Shown here: positions 1 to 55,274 of the stretch, piece by piece
How positions within the stretch are numbered: the first letter of the stretch is position 1
Layout: each line of letters starts with the position of its first letter
DNA from: Paulinella micropora
Lineage: Eukaryota; Cercozoa; Imbricatea; Euglyphida
Direction of reading: 5' to 3'
DNA length: 64,000 nt
Assembly: GCA_009731375.1 (NCBI GenBank)
Contig: BJOX01000317.1
Location: forward strand, 492,155 to 556,154
The notes under the pieces: generated by a model
What the model was told of the DNA's origin: nothing
The model's input: the letters and a program-made list of their open reading frames with translations, nothing else
Database searches by the model: none
Position numbers and translations under genes: made by a program

Positions 1-25
1 CCCCCCCCCCCCCCCCCCCCCCCCC
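1..25. repeat. poly-C run at window edge
   Basis: Twenty-five C in a row open the window. Similar poly-C or poly-G runs border assembly gaps at 3247-3293, 5828-5860 and 33846-34048, so this may also be the edge of an unresolved stretch. Confidence 0.9.
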
Positions 26-427
26 GGACCAACCGGAAGGGCGGGACCGCGCCTCCTCTCAGTCAAGTACGAAGGACGAGTTCATGAAATATCTGGAGGC
101 GGGCGGGTATGACGACTTTTGAGACCCTGCCAATCATCATGCAATAAAGGGTTGTACATTTCTTAGACACTTTCTACGACCACTTCGCTCTGAGCCGATA
201 TATATTACCACCACGAAAAGTCCACCGAGGACAAACTAAAACAAAACAAAAACCTAGACTGGCAAAGCGCCCGTTCATTCCAACAAATGGACGGGGCTGT
301 TAGCCGGTTGTCATCCGCATCAAGTTAACAACCGGCTAGTAGCCCCAGGATCAGGAGGATCCTCGCGAGAAGTGAGGATGTTGGGAAGTTCCCTTCGGTT
401 TCGCGGACCATCAAGCGGACTTCTTCT

Positions 428-648
428 AGCTCCGATTAGCCTCTGTCCCATCAAGGGGATCCGTACGCGTGGCGCGTTAGTGGGGGTACGTTAACAGATC
501 TTACCGGCCCAAGGTAAGATTTGCTGAGACACCCGACGTCCTAGCTCCGATTAGCCTCTGTCCCATCTAGGGGATCCGTGGCGCGTTAGTGGTGGCACGT
601 TAACAGATCTTGCCGGCCCAAGGTAAGATTTGTTAAAGCGCCCGACGG
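428..648. repeat. Tandem pair of 113-base repeats with an internal hairpin
   Basis: Two adjacent copies begin with tagctccgattagcctctg, at 428 and 541. Each holds an inverted repeat: ATCTTACC, a 7-base spacer, then GGTAAGAT (perfect in copy 1, one wobble pair in copy 2). The second copy lacks 4 bases near the middle. Function unknown; it may be part of an old mobile element. Confidence 0.8.
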
Positions 649-1356
649 CAAGTATGTCGTTCATCAGACCACGGCGGATGGACGATGCTGCTGGCGGGTT
701 GTTGTCCACAACGCTGACAACCTGCTAACAGCCCCGGGACGAGTGGAAGCCAGACCGAAGAGGGTTACTCCTCATATTTGCATGCCAAGAGTCATCAGGG
801 GGGGAAGGTGTAAGAGCAAAATTCAAAATTCAAATTTGAAATTCAACTAAAAACAAGTCAAATTCGAGTTCAAAAGTCGCACAGAATCCAAAATCAAAAT
901 TATTCGGAGTAACGCCAACAGTTAAATTTCTCTCCTTCAATCGTCCATACGATCCCAAGAAGGAGGAGAAGCCATCAACCTCGAGCCAAACCTCGACAGC
1001 CTCCATATTCCTACCGCTCACATTTATCTCTCTACTCCTAATAAATGAGGGTTATCGGATAAACCGGGGACGGGAGATTGTAGGCGCAGATAGGTAAATA
1101 TGTGCTACTTTAATATACCCCTGTGTCAGTCCAGACACAATAAGAGGGAGTTAATATTAATCTTGAACCCTCTTAACCGAGTAACGATAATATTACTAGA
1201 AGTGACCGTTACACTTTTTAGACAGGAATATATTATAGTTAGGCCGGACCACGGGAATTGGCTGGTGTTTGCCTTGGTTGTTTTTGGCTCCGCTAGTCTC
1301 CCACATTTTCCACCCGATGATCTTTGCCGCTTATTTATATAAGAACAGAAACTGGG

Positions 1357-1625
1357 TTGACAGGATATAATGCAAGCTAACATGCAAGCTAAGTCTAAAG
1401 GTTTTGAAAATTGATGGAAGTAGCATGAAAATGAAAGATTCTAATGTATTTTAACTATTTTAAACAAAAAAAGTTTTTTAAAAAAATTGAATTTCTAGCA
1501 GTTACAACTGTTTTTCGACCGTTAGCATATCTTGGGTAGATAGTGGTTTTGGCTAGCCTGAGCTTGGTTTTTCTTTGTTTTTATGTTGTCTTACATCAAA
1601 ATCAACATAATTATATTTAATTTAG
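1357..1625. repeat. Dispersed repeat family A, copy 1
   Basis: About 270 bases starting near gacaggatataatgcaagc align almost throughout, same orientation, with 47472-47742. Differences are point changes and small indels. No coding frame is conserved. The two copies bracket the divergent gene pair. Confidence 0.85.
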
Positions 1626-3025
1626 TACTATCAACTTGCCACCGAATGTCTGGAGGGAGTCTTTTTGTATATATCTCTTGATCATAGTATTATTAATGTA
1701 GTCATCGTCTAAGTCACCTCACTGAGTGACCCTCTCACCGTGCCGGTGCTACTGACTGGCATTCCGGGCCATTCACTTGAGACTCACAGGCTCGGTTGTA
1801 GGCCCGCGGGCGCATATAGGTAAATATGCGACCTTTTCTTATACCCCTATACACAGTGATGTATAGAAGAGCTATATCTCGTCACACTAAGATTTAGTTA
1901 TATTACTAGCGACATGAGTCAAGTTCAAGAGGGAACAAAAAAATAGTTTTTAGTTTTTGTGTCAGATTTTCATTTTTGTGTCAGTTTTTCATTTTTGTGA
2001 CTCACTGGCAAAAATTCAAATTTTCCAATATAACGGTAACATTTCGCGAAAGTTTACGATATTTTGCGGACGAATATAGCAGTTAATCAAGTTTGAAAAA
2101 TTCAAATTTCCAACCAAAATTAAAATTCCAACCAAAATTAACTTAAATTCCAACCAAAATCAAAAAAAAAAAAAATTTCCCCCTCTTGAATGTCGCGAGT
2201 AATATCCGTCACGGCACGTTTTTATTTATATCAGTAGTACTTTTGAGCCGGTTGAAAACGATAATATTACGATTCATAGCCGGTACTACTTTTTTAAGCA
2301 GGATAATATTATCGTTAGGGGTGACATTGGGAAATGCCTCTCTTTTTCTTTTTTGTTGCTTGGCTCTGACAGTCTCCTACTTTTCCGCCATACTGGTTTC
2401 CTCTCTTTGCAGAGGAGGAAGATTAGGTCAAGTTATTTTCAGAGTGCTTTGAAATTGGATGGATTAATACCCCGGCTTGCAATAAATAATATCTTTTGAA
2501 TATAACCGACAAAATGGTCACTGGAGTTATTGATATCATCTTAGTTGTACTTCAAGTAGTAATAACTTTCATATCCTGGCAGTGTCAACTAGTAGCGCTT
2601 TGCCTGGCAGTGTCAACCATATTTAACATTAGATAACATTTTAATAAGACACTAGGATATCTTTTTTTTTTTTTCTTCCCAAAAAATATTTGTAGGTGGA
2701 GAGTTGGGCGATGTCGCCACACTAGCAGCACAATCACGACTGACGGCAAAACGTACGCAGCTGACGGTTCTTTGCATGACTGGTGGTAGAGCAGGGGAGT
2801 GGTCCACCTCGCTTCAAGTTGTCCGCTGGTCAACCGAACACATCATCAAACCTTGATCTCAGCTTTCCTGGTCAACACCAACAGTAGAACACCGTTTCAA
2901 GGCCCAAGAACAAGTGCTGTCAACGACACGCTTAGCGTTGTCGTATCTCAAATCTTGCGGGACAAATGCAGGCCCCGTCGGGCGATGTTTCACATGAGCC
3001 CGCACTTGTTGCCGGCAGCGATGCT

Positions 3026-21988
<18,963 letters not shown>

Positions 21989-22416
21989 GAGCTGCTGTCC
22001 TTGGTTCTGAAAAAACAGACGAGAAAACACAAATACGTCCAAACACAAAAAAGCATGAATACTAGACAGCAAAGTGAAAATCCGTTGTAATTCATACTCT
22101 GTTGTTACTCACAACTTTTCAGTCTTCTTTCGTATAGACAAAATAAATCAATCCTGTTTTGTGTGGCGCCGACTGCAGGCAGAAAAAACAAAGGTTACAG
22201 CATTTGTCGCGGCTGACTCATCTTGCCATTTATGCCGGCGCGTGACAAGCGACCGTATGAAGCGGGATATTTGTCGCGTTGGCTTTTTTCGTGGTTCAAA
22301 AATTGGACTGTTGAAAGTTTTTGTACCAAATTATTATAAATAATTAATCTGGTAGTACTTCTGGCTTTCGTGGCGTACAGTAGAAACATGCCACGGTGGC
22401 TGGTACGTTCCTTTAA
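21989..22416. promoter_or_regulatory. Shared promoter region of two divergent genes
   Basis: The start codons of the TMEM33-like gene (21988, minus) and the EF-hand gene (22417, plus) are divergent and 428 bases apart. The interval lacks microsatellites, unlike almost everything around it. It holds the acceptor of the minus-gene 5' UTR intron (22007-22020) and an AT-rich stretch (ttattataaataattaat, 22331-22348). The position of transcription starts is not visible. Calling it a bidirectional promoter is inference from geometry. Confidence 0.55.
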
Positions 22417-46454
<24,038 letters not shown>

Positions 46455-46564
46455 GCGAGCGCGGCTTAATTTAAATTAATTTAACCGGCTTAACTTAACT
46501 TAACTTAACTTAACTTAAGGCCCAGACTGTCCTGTCGCACTTGCAGACCGGCTGTGAGCTGCGT

Positions 46565-46604
<40 letters not shown>

Positions 46605-46830
46605 GCTTGCTTGCTTTGCTTTCTTTTCTTTCTTTCTTTCTTTTTCTTTCTTTCTTTATTTCTTTCTTTCTTTATTTCTTCCTTCCTTCCTTTCTTTCTT
46701 TTTTTCTTTCTTTCTTTCTTTCTTTCTTTCCTTCTTTCTTTCTTGCTTGATTGCTTGCTTGTTTCTTTTATTTGGGTCTTTCTTTCTTTCTTTTTTCTTT
46801 CTTTCTTTACGCAAGCACTGTTTTAATAAA
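46455..46830 (+). terminator. 3' region of the EF-hand gene with possible poly-A signal
   Basis: After the TGA come short (TTAAC)n repeats, a degenerate copy of the exon 17 end at about 46506-46560 and (TTTC)n. AATAAA at 46824-46829 is the first poly-A-like signal. Whether it is used cannot be seen. Confidence 0.4.
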
Positions 46831-47832
46831 ATACTTGCCACTCACAGAGCTGATTGGGACTGAGCCGAAGAGATAAAATGGAAGAGGTACCAATAGCCGG
46901 ATACAAACAGAGAAAAATGAAGTGTTTCAGATTCAAGTCATGCAGAGCTGAGACCGGATGCAGTTTGGCGTCACACCCAGGTCATATGGTCTTTTACGCA
47001 AACACTCAGCTCTTTAATATATAAGACTTATTCCTACTAGTGGCAAGTACTATATCATTATTAATATTAATAAAAGTTGCACTGAACAGCGAAAAAAAAA
47101 AAGACTCAGCGGTTGAAAATTCTCAGCGGCCTACGGTGCCACTAGTAGGAATATGAAGTAATTAATAAGCCTCCGTGGTCCGGAAGCGTAACACTGGAAA
47201 ACCGGGCCGTCCGCAAGTGCAGTGACCCAGATAAATGTGTTGTTGACTTTGGATTACGGTAAATCATGTCAATTCATAACTCAAGCCGGTCCAAGTCAGT
47301 CACTGTGTGACACACTTTCACGTAGTATTATTAATAATAATATTATAATATGTCTCAGGCGAAGATGACTGATGTTTTGCCGGTTCTCAGGTCTAGTTTG
47401 AAGAATATATTTAATGATGCCTCTTCGTTATTATTATAAAATACAACCAATTCAATCCACTCCGCTAGTACGACAGGATATAATGCAAGCTAACATGCAG
47501 CTGAGCTAAGTCTAAAGATTTTGAAAATTGATGGAAGTAGCATGAAAATGAAAGATCAGTTCTAATGTATTTTAACTATTTTAAACAAAAAAAATTTAAA
47601 AATTTTGAATTTCTAGCCGTTACAACTATTTTTCGACAGTTAGCAATATCTTGGCTAGATAGTGGTTTTGGCTTGCCTTAGCTTGGTTTTTCTTTGTTTT
47701 TATGTTGTTTTACATCAAAATCAACGTAATTATATTTAATTTATTAAATTCTAATGATATTACTTCAAATTCAAATCGAGTCAAATTCACCAAAATTGTG
47801 ACTAGAAATTTTCAACTTGGTTACTGGTGGCA
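46831..47832. other. AT-rich intergenic sequence
   Basis: No gene seen. It contains an inverted repeat (ttcctactagtggca at about 47030 and tgccactagtaggaa at about 47139) and dispersed repeat family A copy 2 (47472-47742). Confidence 0.6.
47472..47742. repeat. Dispersed repeat family A, copy 2
   Basis: Direct repeat of 1357-1625; see that entry. It is followed by AT-rich sequence and the 190-base satellite. Confidence 0.85.
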
Positions 47833-48700
47833 GCCACTCACTTATAGTCGTTATACATACTCACCGACTACTTGAACTATGCATGAGTTGAATCATATTA
47901 ATATGAGTTTGTTTAGCATATTTACAATGTTTTTGAAGCATAAAACCGGTGCGGAAGCTTAGAGTTCAGTGTGAGTGACCCTGCCAAGTTTTACACTAGT
48001 CACTGTGACACTAAGACTACTTGCCACTCACTTGTAATCGTTATACATACTCACTGCCTACTTGAAGTATGCATGAAATTATATTAATACGAGTTTGTTT
48101 AGCATATTTATAATGTTTTTGAAGCATAAAACCGGTGCGGAAGCTTATATTTCAGAGTGAGTGACAGTGTTTTACACTAGTCACTGTGACACTCAGACCG
48201 TAGTCTTAATACTTGCCACTCACTTGTATTCGTTATACACACTCACTGCCTACTTGAAGTATGCATGAAATCATATTTATATGACGGTTTGTTTAGCGTA
48301 TTTATAATGTTTTTGAAGCATAAAACCGGTGCGGAAGCTTAGAGTTCAGTGTGAGTGACCGTGTTTTACACTAGTCACTGTGACACTCAGACTACTATCA
48401 CTTGCCACTCACTTATATTCGTTATACATACTCACTGCCTACTTTAAGTATGCATGAAATAATATTAATACGAGTTTGTTTAGCATATTTATAATGTTTT
48501 TGAAGCATAAAACCGGTGCGGAAGCTTAGAGTTCAGTGTGAGTGACAGTGTTTTACACGACACACACTCACTGAGAATACTTGCCACTCACTTATATTCG
48601 TTATACATACTCACTGCCTACTTTAAGTATGCATGAAATAATATTAATACTAGCTTTTTCAGCATATTTATAATGTTTTCAAAGCATACAACCGTGCGGA
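47833..48700. repeat. 190-base satellite, five copies
   Basis: Units begin gccactcactt at 47833, 48023, 48215, 48404 and 48583 (spacings 190, 192, 189, 179). Each contains gtttagcatatttataatg and aaaccggtgcggaagctta. Copies are diverged by point changes and the last is incomplete. AT-rich, no open frame. Confidence 0.92.
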
Positions 48701-48949
48701 AGCTTAGAAATGATGTTTATGCGCCTAGTCATATAAAACAGTTACTACTTAGTCACAAGTATTAGTGTCAGTGACTGAAATACATACAACTTATATCTGA
48801 ATGTTTGGAAAATTCGTGAATATAAATAAAAATTCAAAATCTTATTAATACAAATATTTTACAATTAATTAGACTTAAAATGTTTTAATATTAATCATAC
48901 TTGTAGCATGAGAGACTGAGCGTTCCCTCTTTGACGCATGCATAGATAC
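48701..48949. other. AT-rich spacer
   Basis: About 250 bases between satellite and (CATA)n; nothing recognised. Confidence 0.5.
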
Positions 48950-49032
48950 ATACATACACACATACACATACACACAAACATACACGCACACACACACACA
49001 TGCATGCATGCATGCATGCATACATACATACA

Positions 49033-49064
<32 letters not shown>

Positions 49065-49110
49065 CATACATGCATGCATGCATAAATACATACATACATA
49101 CAATGTAACA

Positions 49111-49142
<32 letters not shown>

Positions 49143-49788
49143 CATACATACATGCATGCATGCATAAATACATACATACATACAATGTAACATACATACA
49201 TACATACATACATACATTACATACATACATTACATATATATATACATATATATATACATACATACATACATACATACATGCATGCATACATGCATACATG
49301 CATACATGCATACATGCATACATACATACATACATACATACCATACATACATACCATACATACATACATACATATACATACATACATATACATATATACA
49401 TACATACATATACATACATACATACATACATACATACATACATAGTACAACGTACAGACATCATGCATCATGCATACATACATACATACATACATACATA
49501 CATACACACACACATACACACATACACACACACACACACACACATGCATGCATGCATGCATACATACATACATACATACATACATGCATGCATGCATAAA
49601 TACATACATACATACATACAATGTAACATACATACATACATACATACATACATACATACGTAACACCATGCTGGCCCCTTTCCTCCTCCTCCTCTTACTC
49701 CTCCTGTTCCTCCTCCTCCTCTTACTCCTCCTCCTCCTTCTACTACTACTACTACTACTACTGCTACTACTACTATTACTACTACTAT

Positions 49789-49830
<42 letters not shown>

Positions 49831-49842
49831 CACTACTACCAT

Positions 49843-49876
<34 letters not shown>

Positions 49877-49934
49877 GCTGCTGCTGCTACTACTACTGCT
49901 ACTACTACTGCTACTACTACTGCTACTACTACTG

Positions 49935-49974
<40 letters not shown>

Positions 49975-50018
49975 GACTACTATTACTACTACTACTACTG
50001 CTACTGCTGCTGCTGCTG

Positions 50019-50106
<88 letters not shown>

Positions 50107-50212
50107 CACTACTACTACTGCTGCTACTACTACTGCTACTACTACTGCTACTACTACTGCTACTACTACTGCTACTACTACTGCTACTACTACTGCTGCT
50201 ACTACTACTACA

Positions 50213-50243
<31 letters not shown>

Positions 50244-50268
50244 CTACTGCTGCTGCTGCGGCTACTAT

Positions 50269-50313
<45 letters not shown>

Positions 50314-50388
50314 CAACATCACCACCACCAACCACCACCACCCCTATTACTGGTACTACTGTCTTGCTACTACTACTACTACTATTAT

Positions 50389-50431
<43 letters not shown>

Positions 50432-50432
50432 G

Positions 50433-50473
<41 letters not shown>

Positions 50474-50507
50474 GCTACTACGACTACTACGACTACTACG
50501 ACTACTA
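48950..50507. repeat. CATA and CTA arrays
   Basis: Interrupted (CATA)n at 48950-49660, then (CTC)n and about 780 bases of (CTA)n with CTG interruptions at 49740-50507. The CATA block contains two near-identical units with aaatacatacatacatacaatgtaac. Confidence 0.95.
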
Positions 50508-50620
50508 GGCCTAGGCCTTCGATTTAATGAAGTTAATTTAACTTAACTTCTGGTCATCCATACAAATCGTTAGCTCAAGAGCTATTGATTTAACTAGATG
50601 GTGACCTACTTCTCAAATTA
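50508..50620. repeat. 110-base direct repeat D, copy 1
   Basis: taggcctaggccttcgattt...actagatggtgacctact matches 55275-55385 in the same orientation; both are preceded by (CTA)n. On the minus strand copy 2 is the 5' end of LINE 2, so this copy may be the start of a second, lost element. Confidence 0.85.
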
Positions 50621-50930
50621 TTAATAGAAATGAAAATTAAATTATTAATATATATATATATATATATTAAAAATATTAGAATAAAAACAAAATAAAAATA
50701 GATTGAGTATTAAAATAAAAGAAAATAAGATAGAGTATTACTCTATCTTATTTTATTTTAAAATAAAAAATAAAGGAGAAAAATAAAAGTAAAAATCAAA
50801 TAACATAAAGGTAATATTATATATATTATATATACATATATATGGGGTTAATAAAAAAATATATAAATATTATATATATATATATACGTTGAGGGTATTA
50901 AAGTCCTAGTCAGTTGTATATATATAACGG
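50621..50930. other. AT-rich spacer with TA repeats
   Basis: Nearly pure A/T with (TA)n tracts at 50646-50666 and 50817-50885 and a palindrome around aatagagtattactctatctt. It may be the 3' tail of LINE 2; nothing else seen. Confidence 0.5.
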
Positions 50931-51087
50931 TGGCGCTCACAAAAGCTGGAAGACACGAGGTGACTCCCTAAGGGGGTTTGGCCAACCACACTCCGGCTTA
51001 GGATGTGATCAACGCTGAACTTGTCCCACACTCAGGTATCATCTGATGATGAGGTATCCAACGCCCTCCTTAGGCCCGTAGGCAGTG

Positions 51088-54058
51088 TCATGATTGCTGC
51101 AGCTGTAAGAGATACGCTTTGAGTTCAGTTTTGAATTCAGCTTTGTAAGAGATATCTCTCAGATGTCCTGGTAGCTTATCCCATTGTGCTTGTGCTGCTC
51201 TGCTGTACTGACCAGTCTTAGAGTCGTTGTACATGTGTTTCCTTGACGATCGCCTAGTGTTGTAGTTATGAACAGCTGTGATTGGTCGGATGTTGTTGTA
51301 ATGGAGGGGAAGAAAAGCCTTGAAGGCTGGGTAAATAAGGGAGTGTGCATCCATGCATACGCTATATTTATACATGTTAGGTATGTTGAGTAGGCGTAGT
51401 TTGGCAAAAAGTGGTTTGGTAGGTGTTCTCCATGATTTGAGGCAGATCAGACGGACTATGCGTTTTTGGATGATGATAAGTGGATGTATAATGGTGTTGT
51501 ATTTATCAGATCCCCATATAGAGATACCATACATAAGTAGGGGGTATACATGTGCATAGTAGAGTTGGAGGAGGATATGGGTGGGGAGAAGGCTGTTCAC
51601 ATAGCGAAACATTTGGACAAACGGTTGAAGACGGACGACAATAGATTGTATATGTTCACGGAAGGATAGGTTGCTTTGGATGATTGTACCCAATACTTTT
51701 ACCTTTCGTTCTTGTTGGAGCCTCTTGCCGTCGATAGTCAAGTCAAGCTGCACCTTCTGTTCATGCTTGTGGAAAATGGTGTAGGTGGTTTTGGTGGGGT
51801 TGGGTACTAGGTTATGTCTGTGGAAGTAGCGGACAAGGTTAGTTGTATCAGTTTGTGCTTGTTCTTGGAGTTGCTCTTTATTCTTAGCAGCAATGATGAG
51901 TGTGGTGTCATCTGCATATGCAAAGACTCTCCCGTGTGTTAGTGAGAGTATAATATCGTTGATGTATAGAATGAAGAGCGTTGTTGAGAGTGTGCTACCT
52001 TGCGGGATCCCATGTGTGATCTTGCGTGGGTAAGAACGAGCATATTGGGTAAATACGGTTTGGTATCGTTTTGTGAGGTATGATTTGAAAAAGGTAGTGG
52101 TGTTATCGCTAAAATTTATATTATTTCGTAATTTATGGATGAGTGTTTCATGATCGATGGTGTCATAAGCTTTCGATAGGTCGATAAATAGAGCAAGTAC
52201 ATACCGTCCTGGGCCTTTGAGGTTTTGGATGTGGTTTAGGATGGTTTGTGTGGTGATTGTCGTTCGAATGTGGTCGGAAAGCATATTGAGTTCGGGAGAG
52301 GATGTCGTACCTGGTAAGGTGGGTCATCAGTTGCTTGTTGAGTATAGTGTCAAAGACCTTGGCGATGATCGGCAGTAGCGAGATAGGTCTGTAGTTCTCA
52401 GGCAGCGTTCTATCTTTAGCTTTATATATTTCAATAACTTTAGTTATTTTTAGTGCATCTGGGTATTGGTTATGTTCTATAGCTTTATTAAAGAGCTTGG
52501 TTAATATCGGGGCAATGTATTCTGTAAGGTCTTGCATTATGGCTGGCTTTATTTTGTTTATATCTTCTGCTTTGTTTCTGTTTATTGCTTTCAGTGTCTC
52601 GACTACATCATTCTGTCGGATGCGTTTGAGTGTAAAGGTAGGCAGTTGTTTCTGTGTTAGGTCTATTTCCTCTTCTCTGACTTTATGTTCTTGGGGGATT
52701 TGGGCACTGACCTTGGAGCCGACCGTCGTGTAGTGTTTGTTGAGTGCATTGGCAATACCTTTGGGGTCGGTGATTACCTTGTCATCTATGCGGAGCTGGG
52801 TGGGCGACGTCTTCAGACCCTGTGTCTGTGGGATCAGCTTTCTCAACGCATTCATACGTTTTTTCGGATCGTGACGTAATCTTTCCATTAGGGCAGTCAT
52901 GTATGTTTTCTTAGCTTTCTTAATCTCTCTATTAGTTTTATTTCTATGCTTACTGTACTTGATCCTATTAATTTTAACTGGGCATGCTACTTTTATTTCA
53001 TATAGTTCTCTTTGCTTCTTAATCATAGCTCTAATTTCATTATTGCACCATGGTTTCCATTTTCGCTTCTTTATACGTTTTTCATACTTTTTAACCACTG
53101 TCTTTATAACTGTATGCATCTTATTTATATAATTATTAGGCGTGTCGTTATTTAGTTCTGGGTCAAGAACTTGCTTAAGTTCTTTAATTATTTCTTCTGT
53201 TATTATTTCTTTCTTATCTTCATATCTCTTATTACTTAGGATTTTCTTATTATTTTTCTTATGTGTGATTGGGGTGTGAAAGATGGCATAGATGGGGTGC
53301 TGATCAGAGATGCATGTAGGTAAGACAACAGATGTGATATCGCAGGTGAGTGTCGTTAAGATAACATCAAGCAATATATGGCTCTTTGCTTTGCAGGTGG
53401 GATTTTTGATTGTGGTGAAGAGGTTATTGACTGCAAGGAAGTCACATACATGTTTTGTAGGGCGTAGGAGATCAAGGTTAAGGTCACCAACAATCGTGAT
53501 GCTAGTGTGTGGGGAGGTAGAGAGGATACCTTGCATGTAGTTTTGGAGCTCTTGGAAGAAAGCGCCGTCGTAGGATTGTGAGAGTGGTCTTTTGTAGATG
53601 TGGAATATGGTGTGGATTGGATTATTTTTATGTTCTGTACTGTGTACCTGCATGATTACGCCAGATGCTTTTGAGATTTTAGATTCAGAGATTGTGATGT
53701 GCATGTCGTTTTTATAGTAGACGGACACATCTGTGGTATGGTAGGATGTGTATGTTGGGATTGGGAAGTGAGTGTGTGGTGTACCTGGTGTTATTTTGGA
53801 TTCCGTAAGTGATATTATGTCTGGGATGAAGTGAGTACAGTCAGGGTTGGATAGATGGTTAAGTAGGGTTTGGTGGCTTCCTGTTATACCGCGGATATTT
53901 GTATGATATATAGAGAAGTGCTTGTTTACCTTGGGGGCAAGGGATGTGAGGTGTGGGTGTATGATGTGTGCTGGTGGATGTGATGGTGTATTGTTGGGTT
54001 GAGTCTGTTCTGGTAGGTGTTCCGGGGGTGGGGGGTTGGGTTGTAGTAAGAAGCTCAT
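51088..54058 (-). pseudogene. LINE 2 ORF2, endonuclease and reverse transcriptase (one frameshift)
   Basis: ATG at 54058. Endonuclease motifs: SIYHTNIRGITG, DIISLTESKI, ITIVGDLNLDLL, ISDQHPIYAIF. RT motifs: ENYRPISLLPIIAKVFD, ILSRTQYAFRPHSN, LFIDLSKAYDTIDHE, HGIPQGSTLSTTLF, VFAYADDTTLI with catalytic ADD. The frame shifts by one base near 52258-52272, between RPHSN and TTI. The full length of about 990 residues is usual for CR1/L2-type ORF2. No integrase or RNase H seen. It makes element cDNA by target-primed reverse transcription if repaired; as read it is broken. Confidence 0.9.
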
Positions 54059-54061
54059 GGC

Positions 54062-55213
54062 TTACTGCGGTGCCTCACTGGCAGGGAACGTCGAACTGGA
54101 GCTAGACATGGTTGCATTTGCTGACCTGTTGCTGGTCCTTGGGGAGGCAGATGAGTTGTCTGACTCACAGTTTTTGAAGTGGTTCTTCAAGTACCGAATA
54201 TGGGTTAATCGTTGGATTTTAAATCTATTCTCACTCTCTCTTGGGCGTAGATAGATCTCACCATCTGTGGTCCACACTGCTGCCACGAAATTTGGATAGT
54301 CTTTCATGAGTTGTTTTGTGCTATCAAGGAGTTTGCGTGTTTCAGGTGACAAGCTCTCTTTGCACATGATGTGATAATCTTTACCCGTGTAGTTCTGCAA
54401 GCGTGATGTGATCTGCGAGATTTGCTTGTGCTGGGGATGCGAAGATTTATCGTATCGAACGAAATGTTTCTTCAGTTGATTACTTGCAAACCGGACTTTA
54501 ATCGCAGGCGTGGTTTTTGCTGTTTCAGGGTTGTATATCTTTGCTGCGTGGTCTGAGATCATTCTTTTGCAAAGTAATATGTCACCTTCTTTGCAGTCCA
54601 TACCTTTCGCTTTCATTAAAACTGTGACTGGTTTCTGAGTTTGTTTTTGAGTTTCTTTGGAGTCATATGGGATTCCGGTGATTATCGCGGTGTCCAAAGA
54701 TTCGTTGTTTGGAAGTACTACCGGTGGTTCTTCCCTTTTGTGTAGCGGGAAACTTTCATGCAAATTGCTGTTTGCGAGGTTCAAGGGTTGTTTCCAGCTG
54801 CCTTGAAGTGGGTTTTTGTTGTTGCTGTGCGATGAGGATGCACTGGAAGATTGCATGGACATGGGTCTGCTCATGTGTGAGGTGGTGCTGTTGTTGGAGG
54901 GAAACCTGTTTCGATCTCGTTCCTCTTTTAGTTCTCTCGTTAAAACTTCAACTTTTTCCTCACATTGCAGCAGTTTCATGGACATGTCGTTCATTTTCTT
55001 CAACATTTCATCCATTTTCTCCTCCATCGTTTTTGGCGGGTTTCCATTGCCGTCTTGTTTTTCAGTTTTATCAGCTGTTTTACTGAGGTTTCCGAATTTT
55101 TTTTCGATGGTTTCGATGCGTGCATATTTCAGTGGTGCGTTGTTGTTGTTAGGATTATCTCAGGTGTTTGCTCTTGATGGTGTTGATAGTTTTGGTCTCT
55201 TCTGGGTGGACAT
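54062..55213 (-). pseudogene. LINE 2 ORF1, coiled-coil RNA-binding protein (one in-frame TGA)
   Basis: The first ATG (55213, MSTQKRPKLSTPSRANT) is followed by TGA at 55162-55160; the same frame then runs open through 54062. From the next good ATG (55027) the product is 321 residues. A heptad-rich coiled coil (EEKMDEMLKKMNDMSMKL...) leads to a Ser-rich linker and a C-terminal half with VRFASNQLKKHF, ICKESL-like HIMCKESLSPETRKLL, AAVWTTDGEIYLRP. This C-terminal pattern is that of ORF1/FP-type nucleic-acid binding domains of L2/CR1-like elements. It would bind element RNA as an oligomer. The TGA may be a mutation, or translation may start at 55027. Confidence 0.78.
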
Positions 55214-55274
55214 GATGCTTCTTGAACAATTTCCCGTGAACTACTACGACTACCACTACTACTACCACTACTAC

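Larger units (their letters stand above)
26..3025. other. AT-rich intergenic region downstream of the minus-strand gene
   Basis: No convincing exon was found. The stretch is richer in A and T than the gene region and lacks long microsatellites. It holds several short dispersed or tandem repeats: a 113-base pair at 428-648, a related pair at 1082-1130 and 1808-1856 (both contain aggtaaatatg followed by a run ending in taccccta or tacccctg), and a 270-base repeat at 1357-1625 shared with 47.5 kb. The last few hundred bases are probably 3' UTR and terminator of the minus-strand gene. Small open frames here have no supporting features. Confidence 0.6.
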
